DNA from: CAZAJS01 sp964485635
Lineage (GTDB): Bacteria > Pseudomonadota > Gammaproteobacteria > Francisellales > Francisellaceae
Assembly: GCA_964485635.1 (NCBI GenBank)
Contig: CAZAJS010000001.1
Coordinates: 1 to 50,189, forward strand
Reading direction: 5' to 3'
Length of the DNA: 50,189 nt
A program made the translations under genes and the position numbers. The notes beneath the pieces are model-generated. The model was given only the letters and a program-made list of their open reading frames with translations. It was not told where the DNA came from and made no database searches. Below, one piece after another: positions 33,061-41,156 of this stretch. Position 1 is the stretch's first letter; every line of letters starts with the position of its first letter.

Positions 33061-33918
33061 ATGAAACGTCAATTAATTGTGACTTCTTTATTAACTGCGC
33101 TGGCAGTGAATGCGCCAGCCACAAGTTTAAGTCATGTCAATGTCTCAAATGCTGATATCAATTTTTCAGTCAAAACATTTAAAAATCGGCCCTTTTATAA
33201 ACCAATCGGGGTGATTCGAACAGATGAACGGACTTATATTCGATTTGATCAAACCATTGCCAAATCACAACGTCCTGAAATTTTTGTCAAGGGAACCTCA
33301 GGCAAGCCACCAAGTATGATATGGCAAAATAATTATGTTGTTCTAAATCGACCTGTAAAAAGCGTACAGATTGCAACACCATCAGGACAGCCACTATATG
33401 AAGTAACCGTTGAAAATACTTTTAATTTAACGAATATTAAACCAGCTCCCCGTTTAACGGGGCAACAAGCTAGTGGCTTTATTATTGGCGCAAACTTAGG
33501 CACAGCGCATATCAAAGACAAATTTGGCTTCAATGGAGGGGTCAAATGGGGATATGATGCGCTTTTAACGGGTGATTGGTTAGTTGGTTTTGAATTAGGC
33601 GGTCAGTATGATGGTTCAATGACATCGGATAAAAATGATCAAGCCATTCAGGCAGGCAATGCCAATGTACAATTGCGCTTTTCTCGTGTGTTTGGCAGTG
33701 GTTGGATGGCAACGGCTCAAGCAGGACTAGCCTATGTCTGGTATAGCAATAATGATCAAACAGATTTAGATAATGGTGTTGCTCCATTAGCAGGGATCAA
33801 TTTTGACTATCTGTTTCCAACACATATTAGTCTAGGACTTGGGTATCGTCATTTATTTTCAACGCCAAATATTGAATCAACCGACAATATCAATTTACAT
33901 GTGACCTATCATTTTTAA
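33061..33918 (+). CDS. Outer-membrane protein: VirB9/CagX-like domain plus beta-barrel
   Basis: The protein has 285 residues with a signal peptide (about 1-22). Residues 47-118 follow the pattern of the VirB9/TrbG/CagX C-terminal beta domain: RTDERTYIRFDQ, then PEIFVKGTSGKPPSMIWQ, then NYVVLNRPVKSVQIATP and PLYEV. Residues 138-285 alternate like an eight-stranded OmpA/OmpW-type barrel (GFIIGANLGTAHI and onward) and end in a C-terminal Phe (HVTYHF), the usual insertion signal. No conjugation or type IV secretion gene is nearby; it sits alone between rplQ and htpG. I do not recognise a named homologue. The VirB9-like assignment is by pattern and needs a profile search; the barrel is more secure. 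Confidence 0.65.
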   Translation: MKRQLIVTSLLTALAVNAPATSLSHVNVSNADINFSVKTFKNRPFYKPIGVIRTDERTYIRFDQTIAKSQRPEIFVKGTSGKPPSMIWQNNYVVLNRPVKSVQIATPSGQPLYEVTVENTFNLTNIKPAPRLTGQQASGFIIGANLGTAHIKDKFGFNGGVKWGYDALLTGDWLVGFELGGQYDGSMTSDKNDQAIQAGNANVQLRFSRVFGSGWMATAQAGLAYVWYSNNDQTDLDNGVAPLAGINFDYLFPTHISLGLGYRHLFSTPNIESTDNINLHVTYHF

Positions 33919-33936
33919 TTTTTCTTGGTTCATTGA

Positions 33937-33964
33937 CTTGAATTTTATCATTCAACCACCATAT
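33937..33964 (+). promoter_or_regulatory. Heat-shock (sigma32) promoter for htpG
   Basis: CTTGAAT at 33937-33943 and CACCATAT at 33957-33964 with 13 bases between closely match the sigma32 consensus (CTTGAAA, 13-15 bases, CCCCATnT). It lies about 50 bases before the htpG start, so the assignment is supported by both sequence and gene. Confidence 0.8.
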
Positions 33965-34011
33965 TTTGTGTCAGTCATTTATCAAACAATGAAAAATAGG
34001 AGATGCTCTTT

Positions 34012-35901
34012 ATGACTGATCAACAAACGTATACCTTTCAAACTGAAGTAAAACAATTATTAAATTTAGTGATTAATTCGCTTTACTCAAATAAAGAAGT
34101 TTTCCTTCGAGAGCTTATCTCAAATAGTTCAGATGCGATTGAAAAGTTGCGTTTTGCAGGGATGGATCAACCTGAATTATTAAAGGATGCCGGTGAATCT
34201 CATGTTCAAATTGATGTTGATGATGAGGCTAAAACCGTAACGGTTCGTGATAATGGAATTGGGATGAATCACGATGAAGTGATTGAAAACTTAGGAACCA
34301 TTGCAAACTCTGGAACGAAAAAGTTTTTAGAATCTTTAACAGGGGATCAAAATAAAGATTCTGCTTTGATTGGACAATTTGGTGTTGGTTTTTATTCGGC
34401 ATTTATCGTTGCTGATGACGTCACTGTTGATACACGCAAAGCCGGTGATAAGCCTGAAAATGGCGTTCGTTGGACATCATCTGCTGATGGTCAATATACG
34501 GTGGAAACCATTAGTAAACAAACACCCGGGACAGAAATCATTTTGCATTTGCGTGAGGGTGAAGAAGAGTTTTTACAACGTCAACGGTTACGTTCAATTG
34601 TAAAAAAATATTCAGATTGCCTGTCAACACCGATTGAAATGAAAAAAGTTGAACAAGACGATCAAGGCAATGAAACTGTTACGGATGAATGGGAAGTTAT
34701 TAATAGTGCCAAAGCGCTTTGGACACGTGCAAAAGAGGAGATTACAGACGAAGAATATAAAGAGTTTTATAAACAATTATCCCATGATTTTGGTGAGCCT
34801 TTAACGTGGTCGCACAATAAAGTCGAAGGCAATTTAGAATATACAAGCTTATTATATATCCCTGAAAATAAGCCATTTGACCTTTGGGATCGTGACCGTA
34901 AATCAGGTTTACAGTTATACGTTCAACGTGTTTTCATTATGGAAAATGAAGACTTATTACCGCCGTATCTACGGTTTGTTAAAGGTTTAATTGACTCGAA
35001 TGATTTACCATTAAATGTTTCACGAGAATTATTGCAAAATAATCGTGTGATTCATAAATTGAAAAAAGCCACAACGAAAAAAGTTTTAAGCATGTTAAGT
35101 GGTTTAGCAAGCAACCATGCTGAAGATTATCAGAAATTATGGAATAATTTTGGCACTGTTCTAAAAGAAGGACTTGCTGAAGATCATGATAACCAAGCCA
35201 AAATTGCGAAACTTGCTCGCTTTGCTTCAACACATGAAGATACAAACGTGCAAAATGTATCATTAGATGACTATATTGCTCGTATGAAAGAAGGCCAAGA
35301 GACCATTTATTATATTACTGCAGAAAGCTTTAATGCTGCGAAAAATAATCCGCAATTAGAGGCCTTCCGTGCCAAGGGCATTGAAGTGCTTTTACTCAGT
35401 GACCGTGTTGATGAATGGGTGATGTCACACTTTACTGAATATGAAGGCAAAACACTGAAATCTGTGTTAAAAGGTGATGTTGATTTAAGTCAGTTTGAAA
35501 CAGAAGAAGACAAAAAAGCCCATGAAGCTCAAGAAAAAGAATATGAAAAAATTATTGAGCAAATGAAAGAAGCACTTAAAAATCAAGTTGAAGATGTCCG
35601 TCTTTCAAAACGGCTAACAGATTCACCAAGTTGTGTGGTTGTCAATGATTATGGCATGACACTGCATATGCAAAAGTTAATGGAAGAAGCCGGTCAAATG
35701 ATGCCGGGGCTTGGTGGCATGAAGCCGATTTTAGAAATTAATGGACAACATCCTGTGATTCAACGTTTAAAAGAAGAAGTTGATGATACACGCTTTAATG
35801 AATTATCTGAAGTACTGTATCAGCAAGCTTTATTAACAGAAGGGGCAAAAATTGATGATCCGGCCCGTTTTGTTAAGCTTGTCAATAAATATATTGTCTA
35901 A
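34012..35901 (+). CDS. htpG: Hsp90-family chaperone HtpG
   Basis: HtpG has 629 residues from the ATG with TAGGAG nine bases upstream; ATG 34003 overlaps that site and is unlikely. The N-terminal ATPase has the catalytic Glu in VFLRELISNSSDAIEKLR and the ATP-lid motifs DNGIGM, GTIANSGTKKF and GQFGVGFYSAF. The middle domain has the SRELLQNN arginine motif. The C-terminal dimerisation domain is intact. Cytosolic, heat induced in bacteria, consistent with the sigma32-type promoter just upstream. A 9-pair inverted repeat follows 24 bases after the stop. Confidence 0.98.
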   Translation: MTDQQTYTFQTEVKQLLNLVINSLYSNKEVFLRELISNSSDAIEKLRFAGMDQPELLKDAGESHVQIDVDDEAKTVTVRDNGIGMNHDEVIENLGTIANSGTKKFLESLTGDQNKDSALIGQFGVGFYSAFIVADDVTVDTRKAGDKPENGVRWTSSADGQYTVETISKQTPGTEIILHLREGEEEFLQRQRLRSIVKKYSDCLSTPIEMKKVEQDDQGNETVTDEWEVINSAKALWTRAKEEITDEEYKEFYKQLSHDFGEPLTWSHNKVEGNLEYTSLLYIPENKPFDLWDRDRKSGLQLYVQRVFIMENEDLLPPYLRFVKGLIDSNDLPLNVSRELLQNNRVIHKLKKATTKKVLSMLSGLASNHAEDYQKLWNNFGTVLKEGLAEDHDNQAKIAKLARFASTHEDTNVQNVSLDDYIARMKEGQETIYYITAESFNAAKNNPQLEAFRAKGIEVLLLSDRVDEWVMSHFTEYEGKTLKSVLKGDVDLSQFETEEDKKAHEAQEKEYEKIIEQMKEALKNQVEDVRLSKRLTDSPSCVVVNDYGMTLHMQKLMEEAGQMMPGLGGMKPILEINGQHPVIQRLKEEVDDTRFNELSEVLYQQALLTEGAKIDDPARFVKLVNKYIV

Positions 35902-35925
35902 ATCACCATTTATCTCATGAAACCA

Positions 35926-35957
35926 TTGACTGATATGAAACTGACTGTATCAGTCAA
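35926..35957 (+). terminator. Inverted repeat after htpG, possible terminator
   Basis: TTGACTGAT at 35926-35934 pairs perfectly with ATCAGTCAA at 35949-35957 around a 14-base loop. There is no tight T run after it (TTGTCTG), so intrinsic termination would be weak. An mRNA-protecting hairpin is an alternative. Confidence 0.45.
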
Positions 35958-35969
35958 TTGTCTGCCGAT

Positions 35970-35998
35970 TTGTATTTTACTTAAAAGCAATATATAAT
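35970..35998 (+). promoter_or_regulatory. Sigma70 promoter for the surface-glycan genes
   Basis: TTGTAT at 35970-35975 and TATAAT at 35993-35998 with 17-base spacing make a strong promoter. The predicted start near 36005 leaves an unusually long leader of about 130 bases before the first glycosyltransferase. In it GATGG near 36041-36046 could pair with CCATC near 36108-36112. Confidence 0.6.
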
Positions 35999-36137
35999 TA
36001 TCTTATTTCAAATTGATAAAATACTTTGTTATTTTGATCGGATGGTTGGATCTTTTTCATTGAATTGACGTTAACTAAATGCAATTAAGGTGTTGATCAA
36101 ATGCATCCATCAAGAGGCAAAAATAAGGTGATTGAAA

Positions 36138-36887
36138 ATGCCGACATTAAGTGTCATTGTCATTACAAAAAATGAAGAGGATAATATTGGACGCTGTTTA
36201 CAATCAGTTCAATGGGCTGATGAGTTGATTGTCGTTGATTCAGGCAGTACTGATCAAACCGTTGCCATTGCTAAATCGTATGGAGCCCGTGTTTATCATC
36301 AAGATTGGCTTGGGTTTGGAGCTCAAAAAAATAAAGCACTTGAAAAAGCCACTAGTGATTGGGTTTTATCATTAGATGCCGATGAATTTTTGTTAGAAAA
36401 AGATGGCAACGCATTGCAACAATGGTTGAGCAAACCGCATCAGGCTAGTGCAGTGAGTTTATTACGTATTGGTTATTTTCGTGGCAAAAAAATTCGTTAC
36501 AGTTATGGTCCAAAAGAGCGGCATGTACGCCTTTTTAGGCGAGGAAGTGCAACTTTTGATAATGCAATTATCCATGAGCGTTTAATCACAGAGGGCCAGA
36601 TTCAAGCAGTTAACCTATGTATTCAGCATGAAACAATTCAATCCATCTCAGAAGTCTTAGCAAAAATGCAGACCTATACTACATTAGGTGCAAAGAAACG
36701 CCATGAATCAGGAAAAAAAGCTACTTTAGGGACACTGATTTTAAAACCCTTAATCGGATTTTTCAAAGTATATTGTATTCGACGAGGGTTTTTAGATGGC
36801 AAGTATGGTTTTATCATTGCCTGTTGCCATTCCCATTCGATTTTTTATCGACAATTAAAGTTGCTTGAAAGGCAAAAAAAATTATGA
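36138..36887 (+). CDS. LPS core glycosyltransferase, GT2 (WaaE/LgtF-like)
   Basis: The protein has 249 residues from the ATG that follows AAGG at nine bases. The GT-A fold opening is LSVIVITKNEEDNIGRC (4-20), with VVDSGSTD at 32-39 and the metal-binding LDADE at 79-83. This combination and length fit the WaaE/KdtX/LgtF family, which adds a beta-glucose (or related sugar) to heptose I of the LPS core at the cytoplasmic face. C-terminal hydrophobic and basic segments suggest membrane association. GmhB elsewhere in the window supports heptose being made. The exact sugar and acceptor are inferred. Confidence 0.85.
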   Translation: MPTLSVIVITKNEEDNIGRCLQSVQWADELIVVDSGSTDQTVAIAKSYGARVYHQDWLGFGAQKNKALEKATSDWVLSLDADEFLLEKDGNALQQWLSKPHQASAVSLLRIGYFRGKKIRYSYGPKERHVRLFRRGSATFDNAIIHERLITEGQIQAVNLCIQHETIQSISEVLAKMQTYTTLGAKKRHESGKKATLGTLILKPLIGFFKVYCIRRGFLDGKYGFIIACCHSHSIFYRQLKLLERQKKL

Positions 36888-36979
36888 TGACATTAATTCA
36901 ATGTTAAGCATGCAACATATCTTTGTTTTTTAGATAAACATAACCGAAAATAGATTTTTAAAATGCAATTGGGATTAAT

Positions 36980-38062
36980 ATGACAAATCAGCAACCAATC
37001 ACACATATTAATTTAGCAAAAGGATTTCGGGGTGGTGAACGTCAAACATTATTGCTGATCAGTCAGTTATCTAAACAAGGCTATCTACAACAGTTAGTAA
37101 CAAGAAAAGATTCAGACTTAGCCGAAAAGGCCAAAACTGTTAAAAATCTTAAAATTATTCAAATTGGTAAGCCTTATTTTTTACATTTGAAAAAAATTAA
37201 AAATAGTCGCTTGCTTCATGCGCATGAAACAAAAGCTGCTCAACTTTGTTTATTGATGTTTTTAAGATATCAAATTCCTTATATCGTGACACGTCGTGTT
37301 GATCATCCTATCAAACATAATTTGTTTAATAAGAAAATCTATGAAAAAGCGCAATATACCATCGCATTATCGAGTGTGATTCAACAAAAAGTGGCACAAT
37401 TATCGAAACGGATTCATTCAGTGGTGATTCCAAGTGCTTATGGACGACTTGAAACGAATACCACAAATATTGAAAAACTACGGCAACGCTTCAAAAACCA
37501 ATTTATCATTGGCCATATCGGTGAACTTTGTAATAAGCATAAAGGGCAATATTATTTAATTCAAGCAGCTAAAAAACTACAAGTCACACACCCGCAGATC
37601 CATTTTATTTTATTAGGACAAGGTCCAGATGCGATGTTTTATCGTCAGCAAGCCCAAGGGTTAACAAATATTACATTTGAAGGCTTTGTGGATAATGTAG
37701 GGGATTATATCGCTATTTTTGATCTGTTTGTTTTTCCTTCTTTGTATGAAGGCTTAGGTTCTTCATTGTTAGATGTCATGCAAGCTAAGGTCCCGATTAT
37801 TGCCAGTAGCGTTGGGGGCATTGTCGATATTGTTCACCATGAGTTTAATGGATTGTTAGTCCCTTCAAAAGATGCTGAAGCAATACAACAGGCCATCATT
37901 CGCTACTATGAGAAACCTAAGCTGCGTTTACAAATGGCGCAAACCGGTTATCACATGATGCAATATTATGCTCCAGACTATATTGCATCACGTTATATAG
38001 AGCTTTATGAGCAAATCAATAAACAAGATGATTCATATAATAGGAGAAGGGATAATGATTGA
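36980..38062 (+). CDS. Glycosyltransferase, GT4 family (LPS core type)
   Basis: This 360-residue GT-B enzyme opens with ITHINLAKGFRGGERQTLLL, a start typical of a gammaproteobacterial LPS-core GT4 group. The C-terminal donor-binding domain has GHIGELCNKHKGQ near residue 178 and the YEGLGSSLLDVM box near 255, where the usual E-x7-E is E-x7-D. Donor and acceptor are unknown. The Stealth gene starts inside its last codons (8-base overlap), so the two are translationally coupled and probably act in one pathway. Confidence 0.85.
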   Translation: MTNQQPITHINLAKGFRGGERQTLLLISQLSKQGYLQQLVTRKDSDLAEKAKTVKNLKIIQIGKPYFLHLKKIKNSRLLHAHETKAAQLCLLMFLRYQIPYIVTRRVDHPIKHNLFNKKIYEKAQYTIALSSVIQQKVAQLSKRIHSVVIPSAYGRLETNTTNIEKLRQRFKNQFIIGHIGELCNKHKGQYYLIQAAKKLQVTHPQIHFILLGQGPDAMFYRQQAQGLTNITFEGFVDNVGDYIAIFDLFVFPSLYEGLGSSLLDVMQAKVPIIASSVGGIVDIVHHEFNGLLVPSKDAEAIQQAIIRYYEKPKLRLQMAQTGYHMMQYYAPDYIASRYIELYEQINKQDDSYNRRRDND

Positions 38063-38999
38063 TGCTGTCTTTACCTGGGTCAATGGGCAAGATCCAACAC
38101 ATCAAAAAAAGCGGCAAGCATGGGAATCTAAAACACAAGATGCATCATTAGATTCACATGCTTGCCATGAAACACGGTTTAACAATTGTGATGAATTGTA
38201 CTACTCAGTGCAATTAGCTCGGCAAAATATGCCATGGCTGAATCGGATTTTTATTATCACGGATCAACAGCATCCTTCATGGTTAAGCGCATCGGTTCAA
38301 GCGCGATTAAACGTGACAATCATTGATCATCAAACAATTTTTGTCAATGATGATCAGGCCTTTTTACCAACATTTAATTCACGGTCTATTGAGTTAATGC
38401 TAGGAAAAATTCCCCATTTATCGGATTATTTTATTTATTTAAATGACGATATGTTTGTGGTTAGTCCCTGCCAGCCAAGTGATTTTTTTGATCAAGGCCA
38501 GCCTATTTTTCGAGGCATATGGCAAGGCAAGCAGTGGTTGATTAAAAAAATGCGCCAATTGATCACTTGGGACAAAGGTAAAATTGGGCTCAATGGGTGG
38601 CATAAAAATGGGACATCGGGGCGATTTCATGCATTTCGGTTAGCCCATGCGCCGGTTCCTATTGAAAAACAACTATTTAATGCATGTTTTTCAACCACAT
38701 TTAAAAAAACGCATTTGCAATACCGCTTTCGTAGTAAAGATCAGCTATGGCCTATTGGTTATTATGCTCAAACCATGTTAAATCAACGACGAGCTAAAAC
38801 GTGTTGGGATGGGTATGATTGTATTGATTTCAGTAACCGCAAAGGCAAACAGCAAGACCGGTTTGAAAAAACCTTAACCCATATCAAAAAACGTTCTGAC
38901 CTGTCTTTTTTATGTGTTCAGTCACTTGATCAAGCAACTGATAATCAAATGCAACAAGTACAAGATTATTTACATAATTTATTAGTCGACCCCATTTAA
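38055..38999 (+). CDS. Stealth-family sugar-phosphate transferase
   Basis: The protein has 314 residues from the ATG with AGGAGAAGG five bases upstream; the frame is open further upstream but lacks a good start. The Stealth conserved regions are in order: CR1 IDAVFTWVNGQDP (2-14), CR2 (about 41-136) with RFNNCDELYYSV, LNRIFIITD and LNDDMF, then CR3/CR4 with HAPVPIEKQLF (198-208) and RFRSKDQLWP (224-233). Stealth proteins, such as those of meningococcal capsule and others, transfer hexose-1-phosphate to make phosphodiester-linked glycans. Coupled to the GT4 upstream, it may add a phosphosugar to the LPS or a capsule. It is a classic accessory, immune-evasion type gene. Confidence 0.9.
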   Translation: MIDAVFTWVNGQDPTHQKKRQAWESKTQDASLDSHACHETRFNNCDELYYSVQLARQNMPWLNRIFIITDQQHPSWLSASVQARLNVTIIDHQTIFVNDDQAFLPTFNSRSIELMLGKIPHLSDYFIYLNDDMFVVSPCQPSDFFDQGQPIFRGIWQGKQWLIKKMRQLITWDKGKIGLNGWHKNGTSGRFHAFRLAHAPVPIEKQLFNACFSTTFKKTHLQYRFRSKDQLWPIGYYAQTMLNQRRAKTCWDGYDCIDFSNRKGKQQDRFEKTLTHIKKRSDLSFLCVQSLDQATDNQMQQVQDYLHNLLVDPI

Positions 39000-39036
39000 A
39001 ACCCTGTTTCGTCGTGGCTTGATACAAGTCAAGTGA

Positions 39037-39053
39037 AATTGAAAATTTCAATT
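39037..39053 (+). repeat. Perfect 17-base palindrome upstream of trhO, candidate operator
   Basis: AATTGAAAATTTCAATT is perfectly symmetrical around a central A. It abuts the likely -35 of the trhO promoter, a typical operator position. The binding protein is unknown. Confidence 0.5.
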
Positions 39054-39081
39054 GTCATTTCAAGCAGTTTTTGCCTAAAAT
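39052..39081 (+). promoter_or_regulatory. Candidate sigma70 promoter for trhO
   Basis: TTGTCA at 39052-39057 and TAAAAT at 39076-39081 are 18 bases apart. The -35 overlaps the end of the palindrome at 39037-39053. Confidence 0.5.
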
Positions 39082-39100
39082 AAGGATAACGCATTAAAAA

Positions 39101-40123
39101 GTGGAAATTCATCATATGCAACAAACTAATCCTTATGTCGTTTGTGCTTTATATAAATTTGTTAATTTGTTTGACTATCAAGCAATGCGTTCCCCTTTAC
39201 TCGAGGTGATGAATCATCATGGGATTAAAGGGTCCTTATTGCTTGCTGAAGAAGGGATTAATGGCACCGTTGCTGGAACGCAGCAAGGGATTGATGCATT
39301 GTTAGTCTATTTAAAATCAGATCCACGGTTGACTGATATTGATTATAAACTGTCTTATCATGACAATAAGCCTTTTTATCGGACAAAAGTTAAGCTTAAA
39401 AAAGAGATCGTCACCTTAGGGGTCAATGGGATTCATCCCCCTGAAATGGCTGGTCATTATGTCGAGCCTGCTGATTGGAATGATCTGATTTCAGATCCTG
39501 AAACATTGACCATTGATACGCGCAATGAATATGAAATTGCCATTGGAACATTTAAATACGCAGTCAATCCTCATACGGAAACATTTCGGCAATTTCCTAA
39601 ATATGTAGAAAATAATTTAAAAAACAGTCGTTATCAGCGTATTGCCATGTTTTGTACGGGTGGGATCCGCTGTGAAAAATCAACGGCTTATTTGCGTCAA
39701 TATGGGTTTGATGAGGTTTATCATCTAAAAGGTGGTATTTTAAAATACTTAGAACAAATTCCAGAAGAAGACAGTCTTTGGCAAGGGGAGTGTTTTGTTT
39801 TTGATGATCGTGTTGCTGTGACCCATGCCTTACGACAAGGCAGTTATGATCAGTGTTATGCGTGTCGTATGCCGATTACTGAGGCCGATAAGCAACGAGA
39901 TACTTATGAAAAAGGGGTCAGTTGCCATCACTGCTATGATCGATTAACTCCCGAACAAAAACAACGTTTTGCTGAACGACAATATCAGCAAACGTTGGCT
40001 AAGCAACGTGGGCAAGCTCATATTGGTGCAGAGGCGAATATCACAGCTGAACAACGCCGCCAGCAAAAACAGCAACAAAAGCAACAGCAAAGAAATAAAA
40101 TGCATACTCCGCATGAGACTTAA
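39101..40123 (+). CDS. trhO: tRNA uridine(34) hydroxylase, rhodanese-like (TrhO/YceA)
   Basis: The protein has 340 residues from GTG, or 335 from the ATG at 39116; the start is uncertain because AAGGA lies 14 bases before the GTG. TrhO uses oxygen to make 5-hydroxyuridine at the tRNA wobble position. The N-terminal acylphosphatase-like domain has EEGINGTVAG. The rhodanese domain has the catalytic cysteine in FCTGGIRCEK (near residue 185). A four-cysteine zinc-like region follows (CYACRMP and CHHCYD), then a glutamine-rich tail of CAA/CAG repeats. It splits the glycan genes without an evident functional link. Family assignment is firm. Confidence 0.93.
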   Translation: MEIHHMQQTNPYVVCALYKFVNLFDYQAMRSPLLEVMNHHGIKGSLLLAEEGINGTVAGTQQGIDALLVYLKSDPRLTDIDYKLSYHDNKPFYRTKVKLKKEIVTLGVNGIHPPEMAGHYVEPADWNDLISDPETLTIDTRNEYEIAIGTFKYAVNPHTETFRQFPKYVENNLKNSRYQRIAMFCTGGIRCEKSTAYLRQYGFDEVYHLKGGILKYLEQIPEEDSLWQGECFVFDDRVAVTHALRQGSYDQCYACRMPITEADKQRDTYEKGVSCHHCYDRLTPEQKQRFAERQYQQTLAKQRGQAHIGAEANITAEQRRQQKQQQKQQQRNKMHTPHET

Positions 40124-40136
40124 GTGATCCATTGTG

Positions 40137-41153
40137 ATGTTGTCTTTCAAAAAAGTGGCGAAATTTTTTTTAAAATGGCGGGCTTATTGGCGCATCCAGT
40201 TGTACCCACCAGCTTATTGGGTGCCGGCCCAAATAACACAGTGGTCTTATCTTAAATATTTATGTCGATTTTTGCGTGATAAAAAGGCTTATCAAGCCTA
40301 TGAAAAAGCCCTTGGCGTTTATGATCCTAGTATTGAATTTATTCATTATGATCAAGTAGCCTTTTTAAGTGCCACGGGTGGGTCAGAGGTGATGAATATT
40401 TATCGAAAAGTCACCCTAGGGACAATGACGTTATTTGAAAAAATTTATTTAAATACGTCCCAAGACTTACAACGGGTTCATGCTTTTTATCAACATATTT
40501 ACCCTTTGATTGATCCTGAAAAGTTGCGCATTCCGGCATTAGTTAAATGTCTCGAGGCTAAGCAAACAACCATCATTTATGCTGAATTTTTTCCGCAATT
40601 AACGCCAATTGCGCCAGACAATTTGATGCCATGTTTATTAGATACTGTGGTGTATTTAAGCCAGTTGCCCGTTCCTGAGGATTATGTATTTGACCCAGAA
40701 GCATTTGAAGCCTATGTATTTTATCATGATCAAAAGCCTTATGCACAAGAGGTTTTGAAACAATATGGCTTTGACGTGGACTTATTAGCATCAATGGAGT
40801 CATTAGTCACATCATTTCCTTTTGTGGTGACCCATAATGATTTACATGGTGAGAACTTATATCAACATCACATTTTAATTGATTTTGACTGTTGGGGAGT
40901 TTATCCAATTGGGTATGAAGTGGCACGTTTAATGGTTCGTATGAAGATGAATGATATTGACCGTCTAGATACTATGTTAACCCGGTTACATCAACGGTTA
41001 CCGAGTCATTTAAGTCATTATTTAAATGTAAGCACGTACTATTTTACATTTGTCATGACAGCACGTTTTGCATTAAAGCACAATGCAACACAATGGCAAT
41101 CTTTCATTCAATCACTTTATCACCGATTACAAAAAGCACTGACTAAGATTTAA
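40137..41153 (+). CDS. APH-fold kinase, possibly LPS-core or aminosugar kinase
   Basis: The protein has 338 residues from the ATG (GTG one codon earlier is possible), and no clear Shine-Dalgarno is visible. The aminoglycoside phosphotransferase/choline kinase signature is clear: catalytic HNDLHGEN at 233-240 followed by the metal-binding DFD at 249-251. The N-terminal nucleotide-binding lobe is divergent. The first 40 residues are basic and aromatic, which suggests peripheral membrane binding. It sits 13 bases after trhO and converges on GT32, inside the glycan region. A role in phosphorylating a core sugar or lipid head group is inference from context; antibiotic resistance is unlikely, given the location and divergence. 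Confidence 0.75.
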   Translation: MLSFKKVAKFFLKWRAYWRIQLYPPAYWVPAQITQWSYLKYLCRFLRDKKAYQAYEKALGVYDPSIEFIHYDQVAFLSATGGSEVMNIYRKVTLGTMTLFEKIYLNTSQDLQRVHAFYQHIYPLIDPEKLRIPALVKCLEAKQTTIIYAEFFPQLTPIAPDNLMPCLLDTVVYLSQLPVPEDYVFDPEAFEAYVFYHDQKPYAQEVLKQYGFDVDLLASMESLVTSFPFVVTHNDLHGENLYQHHILIDFDCWGVYPIGYEVARLMVRMKMNDIDRLDTMLTRLHQRLPSHLSHYLNVSTYYFTFVMTARFALKHNATQWQSFIQSLYHRLQKALTKI

Positions 41154-41156
41154 AAA

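Noticed and set aside
40050..40100. CAA/CAG low-complexity repeats as a phase-variable tract
   Set aside because: The units are imperfect and mixed, and length changes in multiples of three would only alter a disordered tail.
39944..40150. Antisense frame with a poly-leucine stretch at the end of trhO
   Set aside because: The leucines are the complement of the CAA/CAG repeats that encode the glutamine-rich tail of TrhO.
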